A stretch of DNA of 64,000 nt from Portulaca oleracea (GCA_029582165.1 CM055891.1:32652832-32716831); one strand, 5' to 3'. Shown: positions 33,801 to 44,564, numbered from the stretch's first letter. Notes: generated from the letters alone by a model not told the origin. A program made the numbers and translations.

Positions 33801-33946
33801 GATATACTCTTGTTAGTTCCTCAACGATCCTACGAGCTCAAGTGTTAGCAAAAATAAACACAAACGAATAATAATAAATAACGAAGTCAAACCTAACTTA
33901 CTAACAGCGTCACGGTCAACATCCTTGGATTTTTCGGGGTTTTACG
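30860..33946 (-). mobile_element. 3.1-kb TG..CG element with 5-bp target duplication (solo-LTR-like)
   Basis: Ends are TGTAACGCCCCGGAAATTC and, inverted, CGGGGTTTTACG, with ATAAC on both sides (30855-30859 and 33947-33951). No reverse transcriptase or transposase frame is present in 3087 bp. On the minus strand a promoter-like AATATAAAAACTCCCCC (about 33524-33540) leads into CTCTCTCTCAAACCCTAATC, like a gene 5' UTR. The best reading is a long solo LTR or a non-autonomous (LARD-like) LTR element on the minus strand. The insertion splits a direct repeat of about 90 bp (30765-30858 and 33995-34082). Confidence 0.6.
31405..31540. repeat. Tandem repeat with CTACGACTGTGGTCCTGCAC unit
   Basis: About 3.5 copies of a 36-bp unit (TTTGCCTACCACAAAGCTACGACTGTGG and so on), the first copies diverged. 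Lies inside the 3.1-kb element; the open frame over it is a shadow. Confidence 0.85.
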
Positions 33947-34415
33947 ATAACTATAATAGTAAATTCATAATTTTTTAAATTTATGAGTTTGGGTAAAAGG
34001 TACTTTTAAATGTATGTCTTGTATTGAATTTATATATTTATATATTAAATGAGAACTTTTTATGATTGATTTCTATAATTATATATAATACCACATATAA
34101 ATTGTATAAAATTATATATATTTTCTTCATAATTTTTAAATTTATAAAAAAATGCCTAAAATACTTTTAATAGATGTGGTTCATTCAATGAGAGTGTTGT
34201 TTGTAATTATTTACATAATCAATACATTCCAACATTCTTATAATTGGTAATTAATACTACCAAAAAATGTAATATCAAAAATCATAAAAATTAATATTGA
34301 TTTCATAAAAAAATATTTAAACATCTTATATAGTAAGACAAGTGCCATCATTCTATAATGAAAATTATCATTCACAGTACATTAAGAATTGAAGTTGGAG
34401 CTCCTTTGCCCCTTA

Positions 34416-34641
34416 GGGAGCGTTTGGTTGGGAAATTTTCTAGATAAAGTTGGTTAATTTTTTCAAGTTAACAAATTTTTTCATATTTAGTTTCCCATAA
34501 TATATCAGAAAATTGTAATGTGGGATCTATTATTTCACTCGCAAACTTAATAAACAGTTTTCCAAGGTGGGCTATGGAAAAATTTTCCCAAAAAAGGGTT
34601 TTTATGGGAAAGAGTTTCTCAAGAAACTATCAAACGCACAA
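34416..34641. mobile_element. Tourist-like MITE with GGGAGCGTTTGGTTGGG end
   Basis: Left GGGAGCGTTTGGTTGGGAAA, right TTTCTCAAGAAACTATCAAACGCACA, flanked by TTA on both sides (34413-34415, 34642-34644). A related, more decayed copy begins near 10580. Confidence 0.65.
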
Positions 34642-34659
34642 TTAATGAGTTTTGTACTT

Positions 34660-34690
34660 GCCAAATGCCAAATGCCAAATGCCAAATGCC
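34660..34690. repeat. (GCCAAAT)4 tandem repeat
   Basis: Four consecutive GCCAAAT units followed by GCCATGC. Confidence 0.9.
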
Positions 34691-34785
34691 ATGCATACCA
34701 TAGGTAAGTGAGATGTTAATTTCATGACCATAAATACGATAGGTAAAAGATATATTTCACACCATGTAAAATGCAAAGCGTAAAC

Positions 34786-35192
34786 TTTTTTTTTTTGAAA
34801 TCAAACATATTTCATTAATAGCAAGCCATACGGCACTTACAATGAAAATCGTGCTTGAACAATTGTAGATTTAAAACATAGATATGAAATTCAACTTCTA
34901 AATAACTAATACTAATCTTACTAACGTTCGGCTCCGATTTCTTCGATGTCTCTGCATCTTTCCTCGATGACTCTGCATCTTTACCATTGACGGAGAACCT
35001 CACAACCCGTGCTATAACGATTTGAAAGTAGATCTTCATCCAACGTATTAGATCACACCAACTGAACAAAAACTCTAGAAAGAAACTAAAAACCCTAAAT
35101 AAGGGTACAATAAAATTTAGAAAGAGACTAAAGACCCTAAATAATGGTACAATAAAAACTCTTACAAAAAATTAAAGAAACTAACTTTCTTT
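34786..35192 (-). mobile_element. Retroposed sequence (LINE tail or processed transcript) with 8-bp target duplication
   Basis: Flanked by GCGTAAAC at 34778-34785 and 35193-35200. An 11-T run at the left edge is a poly(A) tail on the minus strand, preceded by ATTAATGAAATATG as in plant LINE 3' ends. The other end carries a direct repeat (TTTAGGGTCTTTAGTCTC / TTTAGGGTTTTTAGTTTC). The 84-residue open frame inside has no recognisable domain. Confidence 0.65.
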
Positions 35193-35525
35193 GCGTAAAC
35201 GTAAAACCAAACTAACCATGAACGGTCTTATCATCAATCTATTTCATAATTTCAAATTAAACATATAATTAACAAAATATACATTACCCTTTAGTACTAT
35301 ATATAACAACAAAAATAAACATTATAATTATACTATATGTTCCTTTGGACCGTATAGATGTAATTGTATCATATGCTAGTCGATCATTTATCTATTTTCC
35401 TTCAAAAATAGGAATGCAAACTCATACACTATACTTTTAAATAGAATCATAGATTATACAATTGCCTTAATCCACAAATTAAGACGGTAAAATTCATAAA
35501 TATAATAATTACCCGGCCGTAAAAT

Positions 35526-36131
35526 TCACTGCACAGCCTCCCCTCCTACAATCCACGTAATGTCACCGAAGCAACACCCTCCCATCGAAGCAAACGACGA
35601 AGAAAAACTCCAACTACACATCGAATTTACCAAATTGCCACTACCATTATTACTATAATAATCATACGACCCACCTCCCCTTCCGCCGCCCTCCTCCACC
35701 AGCTCCGGCAGCTCAATCTCCCGCCAAAAATCATCACCGCCCCCGCCGCCGCCCGCCGCCTTCTCCTCCGCCACCTTGACGGCGGCCATGCGGGCGGCCT
35801 TGGCAGCGGCCGCCTGGATGTCCCTGGCGGCGCACGTGGCGGGCCGCGGCAGCAGGTCAATCTCCTCGGGGAAGTTGAGCTGGGCCTTGTGGCCCTTCAA
35901 GCAATGGGCCGCCACGTCGTAGGCCCGGGCGGCCATCTCGGGAGACGGGAACGACCCGAGCCATATCCGGGTCTTCTTCCGGGGCTCCCGGATCTCCGAC
36001 ACCCACTTGCCCCACCGCCGCTTGCGGACCCCACGGAACACCGGATGTCGTGTGGCGGCGGAGTTCGGTGACGGCGGAGGTGGCGGCGGGGATTCTGAGT
36101 GTGTGCTGCTGCATTGTGTTGGGCGGTCCAT
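35526..36131 (-). CDS. AP2/ERF transcription factor, DREB A-4 (TINY-like)
   Basis: 201 residues, intronless. A Ser/Pro-rich N-terminus with a poly-Pro run is followed by one AP2 domain (about residues 30-88): [51 protein letters not shown]. Val14 and Glu19 in WVSEIRE mark the DREB branch, which binds DRE/CRT (CCGAC) elements in the nucleus. The conserved tail [18 protein letters not shown] is of the TINY/ERF038-type A-4 group. The C-terminus has a poly-Gly stretch, an acidic segment ([12 protein letters not shown]) and aromatic residues, probably the activation region. GC content is much higher than in the surroundings. The A-4 call is from motif memory; a neighbouring DREB group cannot be excluded. 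Confidence 0.92.
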   Translation of the reverse strand: MDRPTQCSSTHSESPPPPPPSPNSAATRHPVFRGVRKRRWGKWVSEIREPRKKTRIWLGSFPSPEMAARAYDVAAHCLKGHKAQLNFPEEIDLLPRPATCAARDIQAAAAKAARMAAVKVAEEKAAGGGGGGDDFWREIELPELVEEGGGRGGGSYDYYSNNGSGNLVNSMCSWSFSSSFASMGGCCFGDITWIVGGEAVQ

Positions 36132-36270
36132 ATTTAGAAGTTTTGGGAGGAAAATATGGAAAGAAAGAGCGAATATAATATAATATTATTGAAGTTTATA
36201 AGTTTGATTTTAATGAATTTGTTTTGGGAAATTAGGAGTGATGGTAGGAGTTATGTTGTTATTGTGAATT

Positions 36271-36450
36271 TATTTATAGTGTGATAGCCAATGGGAGATG
36301 TACACCAGGTAACTACTGAGTGAAATGACGTAAATGTCCCCATGCACGTATTACAGGAAAACGTACGTGCAATAATGAAAATGGAGGAAGGGGCTAAGTA
36401 AATAAAGTAGTGAATAGTTGTATGTGATTTTGGTCCACACACGTACGTAT
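36271..36450 (-). promoter_or_regulatory. Promoter of the ERF gene: TATA, CCAAT and ACGT-core elements
   Basis: A perfect TATAAATA box at 36271-36278 (minus strand), 140 bp upstream of the ATG. An inverted CCAAT box (GCCAATGG) at 36287-36294. ACGT-core motifs cluster upstream: CACGTATTAC (36346), ACGTACGTGC (about 36361-36370) and CACGTACGTA (about 36439-36448), typical of ABA- or stress-responsive promoters. Confidence 0.6.
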
Positions 36451-36661
36451 ATCAAATAGGGAGACACGAGTGATCACTTCACTTGATGTAATTGTACGGC
36501 ACTCTAAGCTGGCTCTGCTTGAAGGACTTCATCAATTGGCTGGACGTACACAATGGTCTGTACATGCTTGTTTCATTTCAATATGGCTTGATTCCTTTAG
36601 ATGCTTAGCACGATGTACTCAGCCTCTCCGTTGAGAATACGTTGTGTTCTGACGTGGTATT

Positions 36662-36915
36662 TGTTAGAGTATAAAACTATCATTGAGCCTACAATTGTCA
36701 GGTTAAACTTTTAGTTGAGATAGTTCCACATGGAATCAGAGTCAGATCTGAGCAAGAAATCTCAGATTCAAATCTCAACACCTCCCATATTCATTTGCGC
36801 AAACAGAAGGGGGTCTTTGCAGCATCCACACTTCAAGCCCAAAGGACATTCCCGTGAGGGGACGTGTTATAGTATAAAACCATAAGTTTAAACTTTCGAT
36901 TGAGATGGTTCCACT
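36662..36915 (+). mobile_element. Complete TRIM (miniature LTR retrotransposon)
   Basis: 254 bp. Left LTR 36662-36730 (TGTTAGAGTATAAAACTATC...CCACA), then a tRNA-Met-type primer site TGGAATCAGAGTC, a short internal part (CTCAGATTCAAATCTCAACA, TTTGCGCAAAC), a purine tract GTGAGGGGACG and a right LTR from 36865. A perfect 5-bp target duplication GTATT lies at 36657-36661 and 36916-36920. Confidence 0.92.
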
Positions 36916-37587
36916 GTATTTAGCATTTGGGTTGAGTTAAAATTTTAATCGAACAAAATTTTTGCGTTGATTAAGTTAGCGTTTCAAGTAGTGTTTAGTG
37001 TGTCAAACACTCTCTAAGTTCGATATTAACTACACGTTATTAATATATTAACAATTTTTTAAACGAGTAAACATGATACAATAAAATCATAGGAGACCCT
37101 TCTATCAAGACATCTCCCTATGTTATCGCCATGAATAACAAAAGAAAAAGTCAACGACGGGCTACATATTCAAAGACCAACAGTATCCAAAGAATGACCT
37201 AGATTGGCTATCCAATTTGCCGCTAAATTTGCTTCTCAGTAGATGTGGCAAATAGTATTAATATATTAACATATACCATGTTCTATTATGAGAAAGTACC
37301 ATCATTTGATATTTTGACTCATAATCAAGGATATTATTACAAGAGTATAATATTGTACCTTTGACAAAACATGTCATAAGAAATTCTTAGTTAAAGAAGA
37401 ACACTGAATACAATTAATATGGAACAGAGGGTGTATCGTTTCCTGAAACGTTAATATATAAAGTTAAAGTTTAGTGTTTAGTGTAGCGTCTCATATTTTT
37501 TAGTCAAAAGATATCTTTTGAACAGTTATCCGTTTTACGCTAACTAAGTCGTTATCCTCTACATAAACTATTATATATATATATTAA

Positions 37588-37912
37588 ACCTGGCAAAACA
37601 GATTTGAGATCCGAAAAAACAGAACCCGATCCAACACCCGGATGGAGGGCCTGATTTGAACCCGAACCCGAAGATAATCCGGCTCGAAACCAACGTGAAT
37701 CACAATCCAAAAAGTGACTCGATTAAGATTCACACCCAAATGAATCCAAATCAAATCAGAACCTAATTTAAAAGAACCTCATCCGATCCAACTCAAAAAG
37801 ACTCACCCCAAAGTAGCCTAAACTCGAACCAAAGTTGGTTTTCTCGAGGTCAACCCGATCTGAACCCCAACTAACCCAAACACGATCCGACACATCCATT
37901 TGCCAAGTCTAC
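37588..37912. repeat. GACCCGATC-word palindromic repeat
   Basis: Starts AACCTGGCAAAACAG and ends TTTGCCAAGTCTAC, giving TIR-like CCTGGCAAA/TTTGCCAAG ends. The interior holds GAACCCGATCCAACACCCGG, GAACCCGAACCCGAAG and AACCCGATCTGAACC words. Confidence 0.7.
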
Positions 37913-38018
37913 TATATATAAATCCACTACATAAACTGTACGTTATCAGCTATCTAAACCATTATTTTTCTCGAAAGTTAATTGGTACCAGTTTAAATCA
38001 AAATGGAATGAGGTATTT

Positions 38019-38505
38019 GTGGAACCATCTCAACCAAAAGCTTAAGCTGATAGTTGAAGACCCGATGCTGATTTTATACTCTTCTAACACGCCTCTCACA
38101 CAAATGCCTTTCGGGCTTGAAGCGTGAATGCTGCAAATGCCATCCTTAACCTTGCGCAAATAATCATGAGGGTTGCTGAGATTTAAATATGAGACCTCTT
38201 GCTCAGACCTGAATTTGATACCACGTAGAACCACCCCAACCAAAAGTTTAAGCTGATAGTTGAAGGCCCAATGATGGTTTTATAGTCTAACACACCCACT
38301 CAGTTCCTCACGTAAAACTCTTTGACCTTGAAGTGAGGATGCTGCAAATACCCCCTTAACCTTGCGCAAATAAACACGGGGATTGCTGAGATTCAAATCT
38401 CAGATCTCTTGCTCAAGCCTGACGTTGATATCATATAGAACCATACTAACGAAAAACTCAAATTGACAGTTGAAGACTCGATGATAGTTCTATAATCTGA
38501 TAGTA
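38019..38505 (-). mobile_element. Tandem TRIM: LTR-internal-LTR-internal-LTR
   Basis: Three minus-strand LTR copies (about 38019-38089, 38223-38292, 38434-38503) with GAACCAYNYYAACCAAAAG, AAGCTGATAGTTGAAG and TTTTATAGTCTAACA words alternate with two internal segments. Each internal segment carries a tRNA-Met-type primer site remnant (TTTGATACCA, GTTGATATCA), GCTGAGATTCAAATCTCAGA-like and TTGCGCAAATAA words. Same family as the TRIM at 36662-36915. The structure is the product of unequal recombination between LTRs. Confidence 0.88.
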
Positions 38506-38707
38506 CTTACCAAATCTATGGTAGATGCATGGAGTTTGAAAAAGGAGAGGAAGTCATAAAGAGCCAAGTGTGGATGCATGGCCTTAAATTGGTAGGGAAA
38601 CTTACGCTTAGGGATGATCGAGAGTCCTACTCAAGGGACAGAGGGGGAAGTTGTGGGGATGCATGCTTTTAATTATTCAACCTGTTTTAAAAACGACGTT
38701 AACTTAC

Positions 38708-38949
38708 GGCCCAGTTGTTTTCTGCGGTTGGTATGCGGTGCCACATCCTACCGTAGTTTGCCACAATCCGTCACATTTTACCGCAAATCATTACTTTTCT
38801 CTCCCCTCACTTTTCTCCTCTACTTTTTACATCCTCTCTCCTCACCTACCCCACATACCAATAACCCACCACAATTCCACCATACCCGCCACAATTCCAC
38901 CACACTTCACCACACCATTCCGCAACACTCCGCATAAAAGAACATGGCC
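38708..38949. mobile_element. Tourist-like MITE (GTTCTTTTATGCGG family)
   Basis: Left GGCCCAGTTGTTTTCTGCGG, right CCGCATAAAAGAACATGGCC, flanked by TAC on both sides. The interior TACCACA/TTTACCGCA words and CTACTTTTTACATCCTC are family-specific. Confidence 0.88.
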
Positions 38950-39184
38950 TACTTACCCTTAAACTTAAGTCTACCTTACAAAATTATCATTGTGTTTTTT
39001 TGAAGGACGATGGAGCTTGAATGCTCATCGCTTTCACCCATAGACTATATAGTTGAGGTGTACCCTAAAACAGGACTACTTAGGACCTACCCAGAATGTT
39101 GTAATAAGCTTGTATTGGCTGCACCGTCCAACGTACTACCTATTTAGTACCACGTCGTTGTTGTCTCCTCCTTGTCCAAAAAAT

Positions 39185-40146
39185 TATATATTTTATACAA
39201 AACTATACTAGATACGTTGTTCAGAATTTGAAAAAGTGTGGTGAGAGTTGTGGTAGGTGGGATAGATGAGGAAAGAATGTGAAAAATAGAGGAGAAAAAC
39301 AAAGAAATATATTGGTAATGATTGTGGTGTGGTGTAATGTGGTGAAGATTGGAGTATTTCAAGAGTTAAGAGGTCTAAAGGAACAAGCTATAAGCTAAGG
39401 AATGATCGAGAAGGTCAAAATCTAACTTACTAAGTAAAACGGACCCAACACGGATCGTGTCAGGTATGACACGAGTCGTATTGGAGTATATATAGAGAGT
39501 AAGAAAAAGGCTCCCTGGATCAACATAGACCGTGCTGGTTCAACCTGGGTCCTGTGGAGGCTACCATGGTTCGTGGTTGTCCAACACGAACCGTGTCGGT
39601 GCCCAGTCAAGTCCTTTTTCAAAATACCTTGATTTTAGACTTGGGCATTAATGCGTGTGGTATCTTTTGAGATTATTCTTGGCTGATATTCTCAGTCAAG
39701 ATTAACCCTTTAATGATGATTAAGACTCCATAGACAAAGCCCCCAAATCATGTTATATTGGTTATCAAGTTTGAATAAGTTTGAATGCTCCAACTTCTAT
39801 AAATAGTGGCTGAATTTCGTTCATCCAACACACCTCAATCTCTTCTTTCTATCTTCCTAGAGAGATTCAACAAAACTCCTACGACGTTGAACTGTAGCAA
39901 CTTCTTGATAGTCTTGTAACTTTGCTTACAAGGGTTTAGGTTTTTCATTAAGTCTATTCGCGGTTCAATGAATAAGTTTTAAGGGGAGATTGCTTGACCC
40001 TCGACTCATAGCTGCCCAAGTGATCCCTCATCCTATGCAAGTGACTGTGTTACCCGGCCATATTTCCGACAGTGAAGTGTGGTAGAAATTAAAGAGTGCG
40101 ATGTCGTGTGATACCGCATCGCAACCTACCGCATAAAAGAATGCGT
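39185..40146. mobile_element. Tourist-like MITE split by a solo LTR
   Basis: Left part about 39185-39346 (GAATTTGAAAAAGTGTGGTG and GGAGAAAAACAAAGAAATAT match the copy at 47554). Right part about 40072-40146 ends ACCGCATAAAAGAATGCG. The left terminus is decayed. Confidence 0.75.
39347..40071 (+). mobile_element. Solo LTR of the copia family
   Basis: 725 bp starting GATTGGAGTATTTCAAGAG and ending TTTCCGACA, flanked by GTGAA on both sides (39342-39346, 40072-40076). It aligns along its length with the LTRs at 23123 and 28346: TTCAAGAGTTAAGAGG, ACCCAACACGGATCGTG, phased palindromes, CTATAAATAGTGG TATA region, AACTTTGCTTACAAG, GAATAAGTTTTAAGGGGAG. It is well diverged, so it is an older insertion. 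Confidence 0.93.
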
Positions 40147-40550
40147 ACAATCTATTTTATATTGTTTGAACGGAATTTTGATCTTGAATTAATTCCGTCT
40201 GAATTGTAACTCTAAAAAACGGGTCCAAATATCAATTAATGGCCCGAATTCGATCCAAATTTAATCTGAACCCGAACTTTTGGCACACCAAGTCATAGTA
40301 TTTGTGGGGGATAAGTTAAGTGCCCCAATGAGAAGGGAATGGGGAGTTATGTAATTTAAATACATTTGGGGCTCACAATTATAAAATAGTTGGATGGTTC
40401 ATAATAATAATTCACATGTTGACAGGTTGCCACGAGATATTAGTGAGTGATGACTCTCTTTGTGTCTATGCAGTCTCTGCTTTCGTCTGTTTTCATCATC
40501 TATAGTTAATGAAGTGGCGAAATTCATTATTGATAATTTCAACGAGTATA

Positions 40551-40789
40551 AAATACTTCCACTCCTTAATTTTTATCATTTTCGATATTTACTGTCTTTA
40601 ATGTAAACCTTTTCACTATCAATTTTCAACAAAATTTTAAGATCATACTTATATGAAAATATCATTCACTATGAATTTAATATTGATAATTTTATATAAA
40701 ATATTATTATATATGTTGAGAAAATAATAGTAAAAGTATTTGTCACTTTGAGAGAATAGGGGAATAAATATTAAAAAATAGAGGGAGTA
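40551..40789. mobile_element. Stowaway-like MITE, diverged
   Basis: Left CTTCCACTCCTTAATTTTTA and right AATATTAAAAAATAGAGGGAGTA are inverted. The interior TATGAATTTAATATTGATAA lies in the loop. Confidence 0.6.
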
Positions 40790-40961
40790 TCATATAATTA
40801 TTTTATCCTCAGCTACTCTTTACTTAACAATTTGAAAGAGTGGGAAAATATCGACTAATACAAAACATAAATTCGAGGGAAAAAAAATTATTTAATTGCT
40901 TTAGTTTAGATAAAGACGGGTTTGGGTTGGAAATCGGAATAACTAATTATAGTTAAAGTGT

Positions 40962-41176
40962 CTCCCTCCGTTCCAAATTAATTGTCACTTTGACTAAACT
41001 TTTATCGTTAATTACTCACTCATTACAATGGTTTCCAATATAAAATTAGTTTAATTATAATTGTTAGGAAAATATCTTTCTAATGACGGTAATTTTATAT
41101 TGTAACTCATTATATTGAGTGAGTAATTAACGGTCAAAGTTTAGTTATAGTGACAGTTAATTTGGAATGGAGGGAG
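40962..41176. mobile_element. Stowaway-like MITE, well preserved
   Basis: Left CTCCCTCCGTTCCAAATTAA and right TTAATTTGGAATGGAGGGAG are a perfect inverted pair. The arms continue (TTGTCACTTTGACTAAACTTT against AAAGTTTAGTTATAGTGACAG). About 215 bp. Confidence 0.92.
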
Positions 41177-41389
41177 TAATAATTAACAGTTGACTGCATA
41201 TAAATGACCTTTTATAAACAAAACTACTTTATCAAATATTTTTCTCACAATCAAATAATCCAAACAATTAATCTAATTAAACGGTTATCTACTAGTTGCC
41301 TATGACACCCTATATTTCCCTCTAGCGTCAAATTTTCACATGAGATTTGAAGTTATTACGACATCGATAGCTAAGTTAGTGCCATGTTG

Positions 41390-41572
41390 TTAGAATCGGA
41401 CCGGTCACCGAATTGGTCGACCCAATGGGTCAATGCTTCAACTGGTTGGACCAGTTTGGCTGGATAAGATCAGTTGATCTGGGTCACGGTTAAACCCAAT
41501 TTAATCCGAATCTTACAAATTCGGATATTCAGGTTGGACGGACTTTTGCCAGCGCTAAGATAACTTAATGCC
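41390..41572. repeat. GACCC-word repeat ending TTTGCCAGCGCT
   Basis: Contains CGGACCGGTCACCGAATTGG, GGTCGACCCAATGGGTCAA, CTGGTTGGACCAGTTTGG and CTGGGTCACGGTTAAACCC. The end TTTTGCCAGCGCT is the terminus seen at 16507, 49021 and 62688. Confidence 0.6.
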
Positions 41573-41778
41573 AAGGATATCTGTATTATGCCAAATGTAC
41601 TTTGATCATAATTGACATAAGGGACACAACCTAACAAAAAGCAATGAATACGAAAACCTAAAAATTAAACAATTAAGTACCAACGTATTCCACGAGGAGG
41701 ATAAAGAGCTCTCATCATGCTTAATTAAAAGCAAGTGAAAGATGCATATGTACGTACGGCTATGTGGCTACAAGTAGA

Positions 41779-41996
41779 GGCTCTGTTCTTTTCTCCGGTA
41801 TTTTACGGTATGGTGTGGTGAAATTGTGGTGGGGTGTGGTGAAATTGTGGTAGATTATTGGTATGTGGGGTAGGTGAGGAGAGAGAATGTAAAAAGTAGA
41901 GGAGAAAAATGAAGAGAGAGAAGAGTGAGGAAAGAGAAAAATAATGATTTGTAGCAAACTACGGTGAGTTGTGCACAAAAATGGCAGTGCAGGGCC
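41779..41996. mobile_element. Tourist-like MITE (GTTCTTTTATGCGG family)
   Basis: Left GGCTCTGTTCTTTTCTCCGG, right GCACAAAAATGGCAGTGCAGGGCC, flanked by AGA on both sides. The interior GGTGTGGTGAAATTGTGGTG (twice) and GTAAAAAGTAGAGGAG match the family. Confidence 0.82.
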
Positions 41997-42169
41997 AGAA
42001 TCTTCAAAGGGGACACTTAGAGATATATTACTCCGTATTCATTCATCATATTTAAAAGGTACAAAGATTCTTTACGTGTTTTTTCCACGTACGTTTATAA
42101 AAGAAAAATTTACAAAAGTTAATCAACACTACTATTTGTGATTTGTGAGTTGCATGGCTTAGCCGCTTA

Positions 42170-43060
42170 GGCTATCCACATTGGTGTTCCTGGGATTGGG
42201 GGATGAGTGGGGTATGAATAGTGAAAATAGTATTATTTTAATGAGTGTTGTGGTATGGTATTGTTAATGGTGTCTTTGGAGTTGGGGGATGAGGTGAGGG
42301 ATAAGTGGGGTAGGGAGTAATATTTTATTGGAGTATGGGACCCACATGTAGAGTATAATTGTTTCCTTTTTTTGTATTGGACTATATTTATTTTCTACAA
42401 TGATGAAATTGGTTAGTTATAATTAATAATTTAAATATTAAAAGGATTTTTAATTACCAAAATCGTTTCATATTACAATTAATTTGACGATATAATATAA
42501 TATTACATTTTCACATATATATCTAAGTTGATAAGTTTTAGCTCCAATTTAAACATAAACATCACATATTAATTAACTATAAAAATAAGACAACTATAAA
42601 AATCTAACACATACTTAAATAAACTATTTAAATTATCATTAAAAGGAAACATAATTAAAACATTAAAAAAATTTGAATTATAATATTTATAATTAATTAC
42701 CGTTTAAAACAAATTAAAACATAATTAAAACATAATTAAAACAAATTAAAAAAAAAGTTACCGTTGAAAGGAAAGAAAGAAAGGAAAAGAGAAAGAAAAG
42801 AAAAAGGAAAAGAGAAAGAAAAGAAAAGGAAAGAAATAAATAAAAAAGCAACTGTCAGGCGGGCCCCAAACGACGCCGGGCCAGACGCGCTTCATGTGGC
42901 GTGTGGCGCTACGCGACACAAAAAAGTGCGCCCACGCCTCCCTCTGCCTGTCTTCCCTTCTCCCTTTTCACCCTGAGGGGACATATCTCCCTTTTTTCTT
43001 TTTCCTTTTTTTTTGTCTTTTTGTGGTGTCCCTCATGGTGAGGATAATCTGTGGATAATC
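42170..43060. mobile_element. PIF/Harbinger-like element, about 890 bp, non-coding
   Basis: Left GGCTATCCACATTGGTGTTC and right GATAATCTGTGGATAATC are inverted ends (GGCTATCCAC/GTGGATAATC), flanked by TTA (42167-42169 and 43061-43063). The interior holds a GA-rich tract (42760-42850) and a GC-rich block (42860-42940). The open frames across them are low-complexity. Confidence 0.7.
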
Positions 43061-43063
43061 TTA

Positions 43064-43285
43064 GCGCATTCTTTTTGCGGTTAATGCATGATGTCACAAC
43101 GTACCGCGGTTTGCCACAATTCACCACACTCTACCACAAATTATTATTTTTCTCTCTCCTCATTTTTCTCCTCTACTTTTTACATTCTCTCTCCTCACCT
43201 ACCCCACATACCAATAACCTACCACAATTCCACCATACCACACCATACCGTAAAAATAGTAAAATACGCAGAAAAGAACAAGGCC
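43064..43285. mobile_element. Tourist-like MITE (GTTCTTTTATGCGG family)
   Basis: Left GCGCATTCTTTTTGCGGTTA, right TACGCAGAAAAGAACAAGGCC, flanked by TTA on both sides. Its left TTA is also the right TTA of the neighbouring element. Confidence 0.88.
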
Positions 43286-43425
43286 TTAATTACCAGCATT
43301 GCGAGCCTTTACCAACTTAATTAGCAAGCTAGAGGTTACTAATTAATGTTTTTTAATACTCAGTTCTATTATAATTTATTAGGTGCTCCCAGTGCACGTG
43401 TTCTATATTCTAGCTACAATTGTTG

Positions 43426-43450
43426 ATATATATATATATATATATATATA
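43426..43450. repeat. (TA)n microsatellite
   Basis: About 12 TA units, followed by two copies of TTCACTCTGAYTATTAT. Confidence 0.9.
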
Positions 43451-43863
43451 TTAGATTGTTCACTCTGACTATTATATTAGTTCACTCTGATTATTATGAT
43501 TGTTCATTTGCAAATATATGTAGTACATGATCCTATGCATCTAATATATATTATAGTTCTATGCTCTTGTTTAACTAATAATTTCTTGCATAATATTTGA
43601 TAAAAATAATAAAATAATATTTAAACAATGACGACAATATATTACAATAGGTAAATTATCACATAATATTTGATACTGTAGTACTTTGAGATATGAAGGG
43701 ATGTGAATGTAGGAAACCTTCCCCATATATAAAAATATATGAAGAGGCTGATTTCGACGGAATATTACAAACATTTCAATTACGATAAATAATTAAAAAT
43801 TCGTAACATTTTGGTCGTAAATTATATTGTACATCGTGGTGGTTTCAGGTCTGGTGAACTTAT

Positions 43864-44004
43864 CGCCCCGTTCTTTTATGCGTTAACGCATCCAAACGCA
43901 ACGCAACTTACCGCAACTCTATCGCAACATAATGTAAATTACCATTACTTTTTAACTATTTACACCGCAGCTTAGCGTAACGCAACGCATAAAAGAACGG
44001 GGCC
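43864..44004. mobile_element. MITE with GTTCTTTTATGCGTTAACGC end (short subfamily)
   Basis: 141 bp. Left CGCCCCGTTCTTTTATGCGT, right ACGCATAAAAGAACGGGGCC. It shares the terminus of the Tourist-like family but has its own interior, with CGCAACGCAAC words. Its close sister is at 52368-52536. Confidence 0.85.
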
Positions 44005-44309
44005 AATGGACTAATTTTTCACGTAATGAAATTAATTGTGTAAAAGGTGATGAATTTAAAATATCGATGCATTTTTCAATAATTTTGATAAACTCATGAT
44101 AAACTTTATTTTAAAATATTGATTTTTTTTATTGGTTATTTCTATACACTGAGTGTCTTTGTAGCAATTTGAGTGAAATCAGCACAGTTGATAGTACATC
44201 TTTTAACTGTAGTAGTGTAAGGAGGCTTTACTGTATAATATGGCACCAAGTTACAACTTACTCCATGAGTATGCTCATAATTTATTTAGGTGAATAACCG
44301 CAAATTATA

Positions 44310-44564
44310 TACTATTTCCGTCCCATATTGTTTGTCCATCCAACTATATTTAAAAGTTCAATGGTCATGAAAAATGGGGTAAAAAATGTGTAATATACCA
44401 GAATTGCCCTTACTTTTCTCATGTGAATAAAAATTTAAAAAAAAACAAAAGAGTATTTATTAGGGGTATAATAGGAATTCCAATCATTGGAATTATAAAA
44501 TGGACAAACATTTTGGGATAAGGGAGTTGGGTAGATGGACAAACAATTTGGGACGAAAGTAGTA
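44310..44564. mobile_element. Stowaway-like MITE, compound
   Basis: Left TACTATTTCCGTCCCATATT, right CAATTTGGGACGAAAGTAGTA. A second GGACAAACATTTTGGGATAAGG about 50 bp inside the right end suggests a duplicated terminus. Confidence 0.75.

Noticed and set aside
35627..36114. Other minus-strand frames overlapping the ERF gene
   Set aside because: GC-rich shadow frames; only the 35526-36131 frame carries the AP2 domain.
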